From the NCBI GenBank assembly GCA_900550195.1, contig URRB01000004.1, positions 1-64,000 of the forward strand: a DNA stretch of 64,000 bases, read 5' to 3'. The position numbers were made by a program, and so were the translations under genes. This DNA comes from an uncultured Collinsella sp. GTDB taxonomy: Bacteria > Actinomycetota > Coriobacteriia > Coriobacteriales > Coriobacteriaceae. The notes under the pieces were generated by a model. The model was not told where the DNA came from, ran no database searches, and was given only the letters and a program-made list of their open reading frames with translations. This document shows positions 17,603 to 25,589 of the stretch, one piece after another. Numbering within the stretch: the stretch's first letter is position 1; each line of letters opens with the position of its first letter.

Positions 17603-18685
17603 TTGAAGAAGAGCAATCTGGGCTATGTGCTGGTGCTGATCGCCGCGCTTATGTGGGGCAGCATCGGAATCTTTGTAAACGGCATCTCGGCCATGGGCGT
17701 TTCGTCCCAGAGCATGGCTGCCTTTCGCTTGTTGGTCGGAGCGCTTATCTTGGCGCCGGTCCTGATGTTTATGGGCTGCCGTCCGGGTGAGGGGTCTACC
17801 GTGGCTCAGGGTCCGCTGGCCCTGTTCAAGGCAAGCCCTAAAGAGCTTGTTTCCTGTGCGCTTGTCGGCATCGTCGGTTTGGCCGCCGCCAACACCTGTT
17901 ATTACGAGTGCATGGGCGAGGTGGGCATGTCCACGGCCTCGGTGCTGCTCTACACCTCGCCGGTGTTTGGCGTCATGCTCGGCCGCGTGCTTTATCGCGA
18001 GGACGTGACCCCCAACAAGCTCGTTGCCATTGTCTTTAACATCGTAGGCTGCGTGCTTGCAGTGACCAATGGCGACCTTTCCGGTTTTCATTTTTCGGTT
18101 TGGGGCGTCACGTCGGGCGTGATTGCAGGCCTTTGTGGTGCGTCGCTCGCGGTGTTTAGCCGAATAGCAACCAAGACGGTCCACCCGCTGGCTGTCACGT
18201 TTTGGGGCTTTGTTTTTGGCGGTGCGGTTATGGCAGCTATCGCGGCTCCGTGGCCGGATGTCGCCGCGGCAATGTCGCCACAGCTGCTGCTGCTGTTCCT
18301 TGGCTTTGGACTCATCCCCACAGCCGTTGCTTACATCTTATATATGCAGGGTCTGTCCATGGGGCTCGAGACATCGAAAGTTCCCGTCGTAATGTCATTC
18401 GAGACGGTCGTCACCGTACTGGTGGGCATTGGCATCTACGCCGAGCCCGCCGGCGCGATCAAGGTCCTGGGCATCGTGCTGGTGCTCGCGTCCATCCTGA
18501 TCATGAACACCGACTTCTCCAAGCTGCGCAACAGTGTGTTTGTCGGTCATGTTGTTGAGAGCATGACCTTTAAGCCCAACGCGTGGTGGACGGAGAAATC
18601 GCAGGACATGGATCTGTTTAAGGAGCGCACCGGCATCGCGCTGGAGCCCACCGTGCAGGAAAGCCCCTGGTACTTTGTGCGATAG
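17603..18685 (+). CDS. EamA/DMT family transporter
   Basis: About 360 residues with ten predicted membrane helices in two EamA halves (LIAALMWGSIGIFVNGI at the start; VWGVTSGVIAGLCGASLAVFSRI opening the second half). Drug/metabolite transporters of this kind often export amino acids or metabolites. GAGGAGG at 17590-17596 is 6 bases before a TTG at 17603; the ATG at 17567 has no ribosome site and would put that Shine-Dalgarno inside the gene. It lies between a deglycase and a PTS operon with a shared operator-like motif, so export of the amino acid freed by deglycation is a reasonable guess. Confidence 0.82.
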   Translation: MKKSNLGYVLVLIAALMWGSIGIFVNGISAMGVSSQSMAAFRLLVGALILAPVLMFMGCRPGEGSTVAQGPLALFKASPKELVSCALVGIVGLAAANTCYYECMGEVGMSTASVLLYTSPVFGVMLGRVLYREDVTPNKLVAIVFNIVGCVLAVTNGDLSGFHFSVWGVTSGVIAGLCGASLAVFSRIATKTVHPLAVTFWGFVFGGAVMAAIAAPWPDVAAAMSPQLLLLFLGFGLIPTAVAYILYMQGLSMGLETSKVPVVMSFETVVTVLVGIGIYAEPAGAIKVLGIVLVLASILIMNTDFSKLRNSVFVGHVVESMTFKPNAWWTEKSQDMDLFKERTGIALEPTVQESPWYFVR

Positions 18686-18693
18686 AGGATTGC

Positions 18694-18743
18694 GCGCAGG
18701 GTCTGACCTCGGGTTATCCAGCCAGCGCCGGCCTACCCTGCGC
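18694..18743 (+). terminator. Possible terminator after EamA gene
   Basis: A perfect inverted repeat GCGCAGGGT / ACCCTGCGC, 32 bases apart, 8 bases after the stop codon. There is no T-run, so the function is uncertain. Confidence 0.35.
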
Positions 18744-18811
18744 CAACGTTTCAAGTACGTTAAACCCGTCAACGGTCGATTTTCACCCGCGAACGGTCTT
18801 TATACTAATTT

Positions 18812-18840
18812 GCAATATAAGCAACGTATAAGACGTTATA
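18812..18840 (+). promoter_or_regulatory. Operator-like region of the first PTS operon
   Basis: CAATATAAG followed by ACGTATAAGACGTTATA (18824-18840): half-sites 9 bp apart that mirror 17547-17563. It lies 28 bases before the start codon and overlaps TATA-rich sequence (TATACT at 18801-18806) that may be the promoter. Confidence 0.5.
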
Positions 18841-18868
18841 ATGACCATAATGAAAAGGAGGAGGCAAG

Positions 18869-19792
18869 ATGAATCAGATCATTCTCGCATCTCATGGCGG
18901 CCTGGCCGCAGGCGCCAAAGACACGCTCGAGATGGTTCTCGGCGACGTGTCGAACGTCCACGTCGTGTCACTTGCTCGTGACGACAAGGAGCCCATCACC
19001 AATAAGGTGGACGCCATGATCGCCACGTTCAACGCGGACGACACCGTCTATGTGCTGACCGATATGCTCGGCAGCTCGGTCAACAACAACATGGTCGAGC
19101 TTTCCAAGAACGGCACGAAGTTCACGGTTGTCAGCGGTTTCAACATCCCGCTGGCGCTCACGCTCGCTATGAGCCCCGTCCCCGTCGAGGGCGCCGAGCT
19201 CGCGGCCCTCATCAACGAGGCCCGCAACGGTCTGACCAACCCCAACGCACCGGCCCAGCCCGCCGCGGCTCCCGCCAAGAAGGCCAAGGCGTCCCGTCAC
19301 AGCTCCGGTCCCGCCAAGATCGTCCTCGCACGTCTTGACTACCGTCTGCTGCACGGCCAGGTCGTCTTTACCTGGACCACCAAGGTTCAGGCCGAGCGCA
19401 TCATCGTCGTCGACAACGCTGCCGCCAACGATGACATCAAGAAGGGCGCTCTTAAGCTGGCCAAGCCCCAGGGCGTGCGCCTGAACGTCTTCACCGTCGA
19501 GCGTGCCCTCGCCAAGATGGACAAGCTCAACACCCTCGGCGAGCGCGTCATGTTCGTCTTTGGCAACACGGCCGAGATGCTGCAGTTCTGCCAGGGCTAC
19601 AAGCTCGACGCCATCAACCTGGGCGCCACCGCCAACCACGACGGTGCCGATCAGGTCGGAGGCAAGGACAGCTCCGTCTTCCTCGACGCCACCCAGAAGG
19701 CCGACGTCAACCAGCTGCTCGACATGGGCATCAAGCTCTACGTCCAGCAGACCCCTACGTATCAGAGCGTCGACATCGACGCCAAGCTGTAA
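18869..19792 (+). CDS. PTS mannose-family EIIA-EIIB fusion
   Basis: 307 residues. The EIIA domain occupies 1-122 with the phosphorylated histidine H9 in ILASHGG. An alanine/proline/lysine-rich hinge spans 123-148. The EIIB domain follows from 149 with its active histidine H162 in LDYRLLHGQV. It passes phosphate from HPr to the incoming sugar. It is first of four genes (EIIAB-EIIC-EIID-SIS) with a strong AAGGAGGAGG ribosome site. The EIIB and SIS partner resemble GfrB/DgaB-type systems rather than mannose uptake. In the second PTS cluster of this window EIIA and EIIB are separate genes. Confidence 0.93.
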   Translation: MNQIILASHGGLAAGAKDTLEMVLGDVSNVHVVSLARDDKEPITNKVDAMIATFNADDTVYVLTDMLGSSVNNNMVELSKNGTKFTVVSGFNIPLALTLAMSPVPVEGAELAALINEARNGLTNPNAPAQPAAAPAKKAKASRHSSGPAKIVLARLDYRLLHGQVVFTWTTKVQAERIIVVDNAAANDDIKKGALKLAKPQGVRLNVFTVERALAKMDKLNTLGERVMFVFGNTAEMLQFCQGYKLDAINLGATANHDGADQVGGKDSSVFLDATQKADVNQLLDMGIKLYVQQTPTYQSVDIDAKL

Positions 19793-19828
19793 TCAACCAG
19801 GCTTTTGCCTGACTGAAAGGAGAAGGGT

Positions 19829-20623
19829 ATGAATACGTTCATCAGTGCGGTGCTCGTCGGCCTCGTCGGCGTGTTCTGCATGTGGGACTCCCGCCTGCTC
19901 GGTCGTCTTAACTTCGAGCAGCCCCTCGTTGGCGCTACGCTCGTCGGTCTGCTGCTGGGCGATGTGCCCACCGGCCTTGCCGTCGGTGCCGCCGTCGAGC
20001 TCGTGTCCATGGGCCTGGTGCAGGTCGGCGCCGCCGTTCCGCCCGATATGGTCCTGGGCGGCATCGTGGCCGCTGCCTTTGCGTGCCTGACCGATGCTTC
20101 CGCCGAGACCGCCATGACGATCGCCATCCCGGTCGCCGTCCTGGGTCAGCTTCTCGGCATCGTGTTCCGTTCCATCATCGCCGCCCTCACCCATGTGGCA
20201 GATAGCGCGATCGATAACGGAAAGTTCAAGACCGCCTACCGTATGCACATCTGCGCCGGCTCCGGTCTGTACGCCGTCATGTACTTCCTGCCGATCTTCC
20301 TGGCCGTCTTTGTCGGCACCGACCTGGTCCAGGCCATCGTCAACATGGTTCCCGAGTGGCTGTCCGTTGGTCTGAACGTCTCGACCAAGATCATGACCGC
20401 CTACGGCTTGGCCCTGCTGCTCACCATGATGATCAAGAAGGGCATGACCCCGTTCCTGTTCATCGGTTTCCTGCTCGCCGCCTACCTCAACCTGTCCGTC
20501 ATCGCGGTCGCTCTGATCGGTGTGTGCCTGGCTATCGTCTTCATGGGCTTCAAGTTCAACGGTTCCCATGCAGCTGCCGGTGTCGATTCCGACTACGATC
20601 CGCTCGAAGACGACGAAGACTAA
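19829..20623 (+). CDS. PTS mannose-family EIIC
   Basis: 264 residues of membrane protein with the EIIC-sorbose/mannose fold. QPLVGATLVGLLLGDVPTGL lies near 31-50, and the family's hallmark VGAAVPPDMVLGGIVAAAFA near 67-86. It forms the translocation channel with EIID. It begins 36 bases after the EIIAB gene with AAAGGAGAAGGG as ribosome site. The C-terminus is acidic (DYDPLEDDED). Substrate is inferred from the linked deglycase gene. Confidence 0.93.
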   Translation: MNTFISAVLVGLVGVFCMWDSRLLGRLNFEQPLVGATLVGLLLGDVPTGLAVGAAVELVSMGLVQVGAAVPPDMVLGGIVAAAFACLTDASAETAMTIAIPVAVLGQLLGIVFRSIIAALTHVADSAIDNGKFKTAYRMHICAGSGLYAVMYFLPIFLAVFVGTDLVQAIVNMVPEWLSVGLNVSTKIMTAYGLALLLTMMIKKGMTPFLFIGFLLAAYLNLSVIAVALIGVCLAIVFMGFKFNGSHAAAGVDSDYDPLEDDED

Positions 20624-20636
20624 GGAGGAACACACT

Positions 20637-21470
20637 ATGGCAACCGCAACCAAGGACGTGTCCCTGAACAAGAAGGTCAGCCAGTTCTTCTGGCGCTCCT
20701 GGGCCATCCAGGCCTCTTGGAACTACGAGCGTCAGATGAACATGGGCTTCCTCTACGGCATGGTTCCCACGCTCGACCGCCTCTATCCGGATGAGTCCGA
20801 CCCCAAGCAGCTCGCTGCTAAGAAAGAGGCCTACCACCGTCACATGGCGTTCTACAACTGCACCCCGCAGACGAGCGCCTTCATCCTGGGCCTCTCCGCT
20901 TCCATGGAGGAGGAGTACGCCAAGGATCCCGAGAACTTCGACCCCGATTCGATCAACGCGGTCAAGACCTCCCTCATGGGCCCGCTTTCCGGTATCGGTG
21001 ACTCCTTCTTCCAGGGCACCATCCGCGTCATCGCCTTTGGTCTGGGCGTTCAGCTGGCTCAGCAGGGCTCCATCATGGGCCCGATCCTGGCCATGCTCAT
21101 CTCCATCGTCCCCTCCGTGCTGATCACTTGGTTCGCTGCCAAGATGGGTTATCAGGGCGGCCACCAGTACCTGAGCAAGCTCCAGGGCGGCGACCTCATG
21201 GAGAAGCTCATGTATGTCTGCGGCATCGTGGGTCTTATGTCCGTGGGCGGCATGATCGCCACGCTGATCGGCGCCACCACCCCGCTGCAGTTCGCTGAGG
21301 GCACCGTCGTTATCCAGGACATCCTGGACGGCATGATGCCCCAGATGATCTCCCTTGGCCTCACCGGCCTTATGTACTGGCTCATCAAGAAGAACGTCAA
21401 CACCGGTTGGCTTCTCGTGATCGCCATCGTGGGCGGCATCGCCCTCTCCGCGGCCGGCATCCTGGCCTAG
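20637..21470 (+). CDS. PTS mannose-family EIID
   Basis: 277 residues. The EIID N-terminus (FWRSWAIQASWNYERQMNMGF) and the conserved SLMGPLSGIGDSFFQGTIR are visible, with C-terminal membrane helices. AAGGAGGA at 20622-20629 selects the ATG at 20637, 13 bases after the EIIC stop. EIID joins EIIC in the membrane to complete the permease. Confidence 0.93.
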   Translation: MATATKDVSLNKKVSQFFWRSWAIQASWNYERQMNMGFLYGMVPTLDRLYPDESDPKQLAAKKEAYHRHMAFYNCTPQTSAFILGLSASMEEEYAKDPENFDPDSINAVKTSLMGPLSGIGDSFFQGTIRVIAFGLGVQLAQQGSIMGPILAMLISIVPSVLITWFAAKMGYQGGHQYLSKLQGGDLMEKLMYVCGIVGLMSVGGMIATLIGATTPLQFAEGTVVIQDILDGMMPQMISLGLTGLMYWLIKKNVNTGWLLVIAIVGGIALSAAGILA

Positions 21471-21549
21471 TCGCGACCAAGCGTCTAACCGCTTTCCCCC
21501 GGGGGCCTGCCTGGCATCCCATACCCCAGGCAGGCTTCCATCCCCAAAA

Positions 21550-21578
21550 TGCGACAATGGGACAGTCCCTTTGTCGCA
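21550..21578. repeat. Short palindrome with GGGACAG core
   Basis: TGCGACAATGGGAC / GTCCCTTTGTCGCA, arms pairing with a single mismatch. It lies in the gap between EIID and the SIS gene, so it is transcribed as an mRNA hairpin inside the operon. Confidence 0.65.
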
Positions 21579-21669
21579 TCCTCAACGGGCCGGCGACTCG
21601 GTCCAAATCACGGTAACCCTGCGAGCGCCCGGCAATGTGGCGCCGCAAAAATCGAAAGGAATGTGTCAG

Positions 21670-22653
21670 ATGTACGAGATCGACCTTAACCTCCCTAAGC
21701 AGATCGTCGCTGACGTCCTGTCCAACCACGAGATCCACAGTGTCGCCTTCGTCGGCTGCGGTGCTTCCATGTCCGACCTGTACCCCGCCAAGTACTTCCT
21801 GGCCAACAACACGGACAAACTGAACGTTCAGATCTTCACCGCTAACGAGTTCAACTACGACACGCCTTCCTGGGTCAACGAGCACACCTTCGTGATCACC
21901 TGCTCCCTCGGTGGCTCCACGCCCGAGACCGTCGAGGCCAACAAGACCGCCAAGAAGCACAACTGCCCGGTCGTCTCCCTCACCAACAAGGCTGGCTCCG
22001 CTCTGACCGTCGACGCCGACCACGTCATCGTCCACGGCTTCCACGCCAACTATGCCGCCAAGGCCGAGAAGCCTGGCTACGCCATCGCTCTCGCTCTCGA
22101 GATCCTTCAGCAGACCGAGGGCTATGATCACTACGAGGATATGATCACCGGCCTCACCAACATCTTCGACCTGTGCGAGAACGCCGCTCAGCACTGCACG
22201 AAGCTTGCCAAGAAGTTCGCTGAGGACTTCAAGGACGACAAGATGATCTACTTCATGGCTTCCGGTGCCTCCGAGAAGATGGCCTACTCTCACGCCGCCT
22301 TCCTGTTCACCGAGATGCAGTGGATCGACGCCGCCGCCTACAACACCGGCGAGTACTTCCACGGCCCGTTCGAGGTTTCCACCGAGGGTAAGCCCTACGT
22401 CTTCTTCATGTCCGATGGTGCTACCCGTCCGATGGACGCCCGCGCCCTCACCTTCCTTGAGCGCATGGGCGCCAAGGTCGCTCTGATCGACTCCAAGGAC
22501 TACGGTCTGGCCGACGCCGTGCCGGCGAGCGTCATCACCTACTTCAACCCGCTGCTGCACCTCGCCGTTATGCGCGAGTACGGCAACCAGATCGCCGAGG
22601 CCCGTCAGCACCCGCTGACCATGCGTCGCTACATGTGGAAGCTTTCCTACTAA
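21670..22653 (+). CDS. SIS-domain deglycase, FrlB-like (paralogue 2)
   Basis: 327 residues. First SIS loop FVGCGASMSD (about 25-34), serine-rich second loop SLGGSTPET (about 79-87), and GEYFHGPFE near 228-236 with Glu before the YFHG. It closes the EIIAB-EIIC-EIID operon, as GfrE/GfrF do in Salmonella. It is predicted to split the phosphorylated glycated amine delivered by that permease into glucose-6-P and an amine. AAAGGA places the start at 21670 rather than the ATG at 21661. A good terminator follows. The exact substrate is not readable from the sequence. Confidence 0.88.
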   Translation: MYEIDLNLPKQIVADVLSNHEIHSVAFVGCGASMSDLYPAKYFLANNTDKLNVQIFTANEFNYDTPSWVNEHTFVITCSLGGSTPETVEANKTAKKHNCPVVSLTNKAGSALTVDADHVIVHGFHANYAAKAEKPGYAIALALEILQQTEGYDHYEDMITGLTNIFDLCENAAQHCTKLAKKFAEDFKDDKMIYFMASGASEKMAYSHAAFLFTEMQWIDAAAYNTGEYFHGPFEVSTEGKPYVFFMSDGATRPMDARALTFLERMGAKVALIDSKDYGLADAVPASVITYFNPLLHLAVMREYGNQIAEARQHPLTMRRYMWKLSY

Positions 22654-22684
22654 TCACAAGTAAGTAAACCTTACGGGTTGATTG

Positions 22685-22718
22685 AAAGGGGATGGGGTTT
22701 GCGCCCCGTCCCCTTTTT
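22685..22718 (+). terminator. Terminator of the first PTS operon
   Basis: A GGGGATGGGG / CCCCGTCCCC stem (one wobble pair) followed by TTTTT, 31 bases after the SIS stop codon. Confidence 0.85.
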
Positions 22719-22738
22719 GCTCTTGAGAGGAGATGCGT

Positions 22739-23368
22739 ATGATCAAGGCAGTGCTGTTTGATATGGATGGCGTGCTGGTCGATACCGAGTGGTTCTACAA
22801 CCGCCGCCGCGTGGCGTTTATGGAAGAGAAGGGGTTCCACTTTGACGAGATCCCCGATCTATCGGGATCTAACGAGCCGGCCATTTGGCAGGCGCTGGTG
22901 CCCGACGATGTTGAGCTGCGCGAGCGCCTGCGTGTGGAGTACAAGCAGGTTTACAGCCCGGTCCATCCCGTTCCGTATGCCGAGCTGCTCAATCGCCAGA
23001 CGGAGCCGGTGATGCGCGAGCTGCACGAGCGCGGTGTGCTCTGTGCCATCGCGAGCTCGTCCTATCGCGAGCTGATCGACGAGCTGGTGGAGATCGCCGG
23101 TATCGCCGACGTGCTGGACTACACCATCAGCGGCCACGAGTGCAGTGCGTTTAAGCCCGATCCCGAGATCTATCTGCGCGCCATGGAGGCGCTGGGCGTG
23201 GAGCCTGCCGAGTGCCTGGTTATCGAGGACTCGCCTTTGGGCATCGAGGCCGGTAAGCGCTCCGGCGCCCGTGTCCTGGCGCTGCGTCCGCACGAGGGCG
23301 TCAATCTGGACCAGTCCGCCGCCGACACCATCATCGACAACCTCACCGACATCCTTTCTGCCATCTAG
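22739..23368 (+). CDS. HAD family phosphatase, beta-phosphoglucomutase-like
   Basis: 209 residues of HAD subfamily IA. Motif I is FDMDGVLVDTE (about 6-16), motif II the serine in AIASSSYRE, motif III the lysine in SAFKPDPEIY, and motif IV IEDSPLGIEAG. Members dephosphorylate small sugar phosphates or interconvert glucose phosphates. Its place directly behind the PTS-deglycase operon suggests a role in sugar-phosphate handling there. GAGAGG is 8 bases from the ATG at 22739, so that start is preferred to 22733. Confidence 0.88.
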   Translation: MIKAVLFDMDGVLVDTEWFYNRRRVAFMEEKGFHFDEIPDLSGSNEPAIWQALVPDDVELRERLRVEYKQVYSPVHPVPYAELLNRQTEPVMRELHERGVLCAIASSSYRELIDELVEIAGIADVLDYTISGHECSAFKPDPEIYLRAMEALGVEPAECLVIEDSPLGIEAGKRSGARVLALRPHEGVNLDQSAADTIIDNLTDILSAI

Positions 23369-23381
23369 CCATCTTGCCGCA

Positions 23382-23418
23382 AACCACCACGAAGGTGCCT
23401 GTCTCCTTTGTGGTGGTT
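23382..23418. repeat. CCACCAC-arm palindromic repeat, copy 1
   Basis: AACCACCACGAAGG / CCTTTGTGGTGGTT around TGCCTGTCT. It is 37 bases, one G/T wobble in the stem, in the gap between the HAD and YitT genes. Other copies: 34689, 36440 and 36516. Confidence 0.8.
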
Positions 23419-23491
23419 GGGCGCCCGTCTCGCTCCATGCTACAATCGCCGACATGCCCCACAACTAGATTTGCCTTCGAAAGGAGCCTGC

Positions 23492-24499
23492 GTGGCGAAC
23501 GCCATCGATCAGCTCACGGACCGCGTGCTCGTGCTCGGCCGTCTTACCATCGTCCGCCGCGCCATCACGGCCGTGGCGGTCACCATATCCGCTATTCTGC
23601 AGACCTTCCTGATTCAGGCGTTCATTCAGCCCGCTGACCTGCTTCCGAGCGGCCTTACCGGCGTTGCGGTCCTGCTCGATCGAGTCACCTCGCTCGGCGG
23701 TGTTCATATCGACACCTCGCTCGGCATGCTCGCGCTCAATATCCCCGTGGCGCTTCTGTGCTGGAGCGGCATCAGCAAGCGCTTCGTCATCTTCTCGATG
23801 ATGCAGGTTGCGCTCTCGTCGCTGTTCCTCAACATTTTTCACTTTGCGCCGTTTTTGGGCGACAAGATCATGCTCATCATTTTTGGCGGCGTGGTCTCGG
23901 GCCTGGGTGCTTCGATCGCACTTAAGTCGGGTGCGTCGACCGGCGGCACCGACTTTATCGCGCTGTGGGTGTCCAACCACACGGGCAAGACCATCTGGGG
24001 CGTCATCTTTGGCTTTAACTGCGCTATCCTGGCGATTTTTGGCTTTATGTTTGGCTGGGACAACGCGGCCTATTCCATCGTGTTCCAGTTTATTTCGACC
24101 AAGACCATCGACAGTTTCTATCGCCGTTACGACCGCGTGACGCTGCAGATTACCACGCGCAAGGCCGACGAGATCATGACTGCTTACGTCGACCATTTTC
24201 AGCATGGCATTAGCTGCGCCGAGGTCATTGGCGGATACAGTCGCGAAAAGATGTACCTGCTGCACACCGTTGTCTCGACCTACGAGAGCCAGGATATCGT
24301 CAAGCTGGTGTGCGACGTGGACCCCGGCGCCGTGATCAACGTGTTCCACACGCTCAACTTTGTAGGCGGCTGGTGGGGCGGCCATGTCGACGAGCCTATG
24401 CCCACGGCAGTTCCCGATCCCGACAAGCCCGCGCGCATTGCCAGCAGACAGGCGCGCCTGAGCGAGCAGGACAGCCTGCAGCAGGACGACGGCAAGTAA
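23492..24499 (+). CDS. YitT family membrane protein
   Basis: About 335 residues. An N-terminal five-helix YitT (DUF161) membrane domain contains the typical glycine-rich segment SIALKSGASTGGTDFIALW. A C-terminal DUF2179 domain (about 225-310, with CAEVIGGYSREKMYLLHTVV) follows. The function is not established; transport roles have been suggested. The GTG at 23492 is chosen from GAAAGGA 6 bases upstream. The last 35 residues are charged and proline-rich. Confidence 0.85.
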   Translation: MANAIDQLTDRVLVLGRLTIVRRAITAVAVTISAILQTFLIQAFIQPADLLPSGLTGVAVLLDRVTSLGGVHIDTSLGMLALNIPVALLCWSGISKRFVIFSMMQVALSSLFLNIFHFAPFLGDKIMLIIFGGVVSGLGASIALKSGASTGGTDFIALWVSNHTGKTIWGVIFGFNCAILAIFGFMFGWDNAAYSIVFQFISTKTIDSFYRRYDRVTLQITTRKADEIMTAYVDHFQHGISCAEVIGGYSREKMYLLHTVVSTYESQDIVKLVCDVDPGAVINVFHTLNFVGGWWGGHVDEPMPTAVPDPDKPARIASRQARLSEQDSLQQDDGK

Positions 24500-24540
24500 G
24501 GATTTGCTGTATGCGGTATATCGTTTTATCAAACTGAGGT

Positions 24541-24581
24541 AACATAGAAATAGACGTTATATACGTATGAGTTATTTCTAT
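24541..24581 (+). promoter_or_regulatory. Operator-like region of GntR gene 24604
   Basis: ATAGAAATA (24544-24552) is inverted as TATTTCTAT (24573-24581) around the near-palindrome ACGTTATATACGT (24554-24566). The TATAACGTCTAT core (reverse strand) matches sites at 17547 and 18824. AACATAGAA at 24541 matches sites at 28350 and 28412. It lies 23 bases before the start codon, which suggests autoregulation. Confidence 0.55.
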
Positions 24582-24603
24582 ATTTTGATAAGAGTGAACA
24601 GAT

Positions 24604-25323
24604 ATGCCTGCACCTAAAAACGCACCGCTTTACCAGCAGATTTACGACGAGATCAAGGACGCGATCGAGAAGGGTGTTTATGCACCCAAGGAGCGCATTC
24701 CGTCCGAGCTCGAGCTTGCCGAACAGTATGAGGTGAGCCGCATCACGGTGCGCCGCGCCGTCGAGGAGCTGTGCTCCGATGGCTACCTGGTTAAGCAGCA
24801 AGGCCGTGGCACGTTTGTCGCCACGCCGCACATCAATCGCCAGTTCCATGCCTCGACGCTGCAGACGTTTACCGCGCTGTGTGCCGACAACGGCATGAAG
24901 GCGGGCGCGCATGTGGTCGATCGCCAGATTGTTCCGGCGCGCCAAAACGAGATGGAGTTCTTTGGCCTGCAGAAGGATGCGCTGCTGCTGCATATCAAGC
25001 GCGTGCGTACGGCCGACGGCGAGCCCATCTTTGAGGAGAACATCTTTGTGCCCTTTGACGTATATCGTGAGCTGTTGACGGCCGATCTTGAGGACAAGTC
25101 GATTTTTGCCGAGGTCGAGCGTGTTGGCGGAACGCCGATTGTCTCGGTTGGCTACCGTACGGTCGAGGCCGTTCGCGCTAACGCCGAGCAGGCGGCCGAG
25201 TTGGGCATTGCTCCGCACGATCCACTGCTCAATCTGCGTGCCGGCTTTATCGGCCCCAATGGCGAGCCGGTCCTGATGGGTAAGCAGTACTACGTGGGAT
25301 CGCGCTACGTTATGGTCATGTAG
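24604..25323 (+). CDS. GntR family regulator with UTRA domain
   Basis: 239 residues. Winged helix at about 8-75 (RIPSELELAEQYEVSRITVR, QQGRGTFVA), then a UTRA effector domain (about 90-235) ending VGSRYVMVM. It resembles the FrlR/HutC subgroup and is close in style to the GntR protein at 27566. Its upstream TATAACGTC half-site recurs before the EamA gene, the first PTS operon and the second deglycase, so it is the best candidate for a shared regulator. That link is inferred from motif sharing only. Confidence 0.92.
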   Translation: MPAPKNAPLYQQIYDEIKDAIEKGVYAPKERIPSELELAEQYEVSRITVRRAVEELCSDGYLVKQQGRGTFVATPHINRQFHASTLQTFTALCADNGMKAGAHVVDRQIVPARQNEMEFFGLQKDALLLHIKRVRTADGEPIFEENIFVPFDVYRELLTADLEDKSIFAEVERVGGTPIVSVGYRTVEAVRANAEQAAELGIAPHDPLLNLRAGFIGPNGEPVLMGKQYYVGSRYVMVM

Positions 25324-25330
25324 GGCTGGT

Positions 25331-25392
25331 TCCGCCGTTCTGACGAACGACGGACCGGTCGACGCTGCAAGCCCGCCAGAGCGGCAATCTGC
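25331..25392 (+). repeat. 62-bp interspersed repeat: hairpin plus GACGCTGC box (copy 2)
   Basis: TCCGCCGTTCTGACGAACG, then CGGACCGGTCGACGCTGCAA and CAATCTGC, aligning over its whole length with 17239-17300. It starts 8 bases after the GntR stop codon. The hairpin has one mismatch relative to copy 1. Confidence 0.75.
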
Positions 25393-25397
25393 AGAAT

Positions 25398-25461
25398 GAG
25401 CGTGGAAAATCTCCCGTTTTTGGCTCGGTTACGGCCTCAAAGTGGGAGATTATCCACGCTC
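25398..25461. repeat. 64-bp GAGCGTGGA palindrome, copy 1
   Basis: Outer arms GAGCGTGGAAAATCTCCC and GGGAGATTATCCACGCTC enclose TTTTTGGCTC and a CTCAAAGT centre. It is exactly as long as copies at 31773 and 33174. The following 25462-25494 carries the related CAAGCGTCCAAAAATCCACGC in reverse orientation. Confidence 0.9.
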
Positions 25462-25552
25462 GTTCGGCAAGCGTCCAAAAATCCACGCTCGTTCCCTTCT
25501 GATCGCGTTGCCTGTGGCTAGCAGCCGTGCGGCATCGGTCCGCGCGGCGGCG

Positions 25553-25558
25553 TATAAT
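25553..25558 (+). promoter_or_regulatory. Putative -10 box of recQ
   Basis: A consensus TATAAT 31 bases before the recQ start. No convincing -35 is seen at 16-18 bp. Confidence 0.4.
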
Positions 25559-25589
25559 CGGCGGCAGATGATTCTGACGTTAGGAAACC

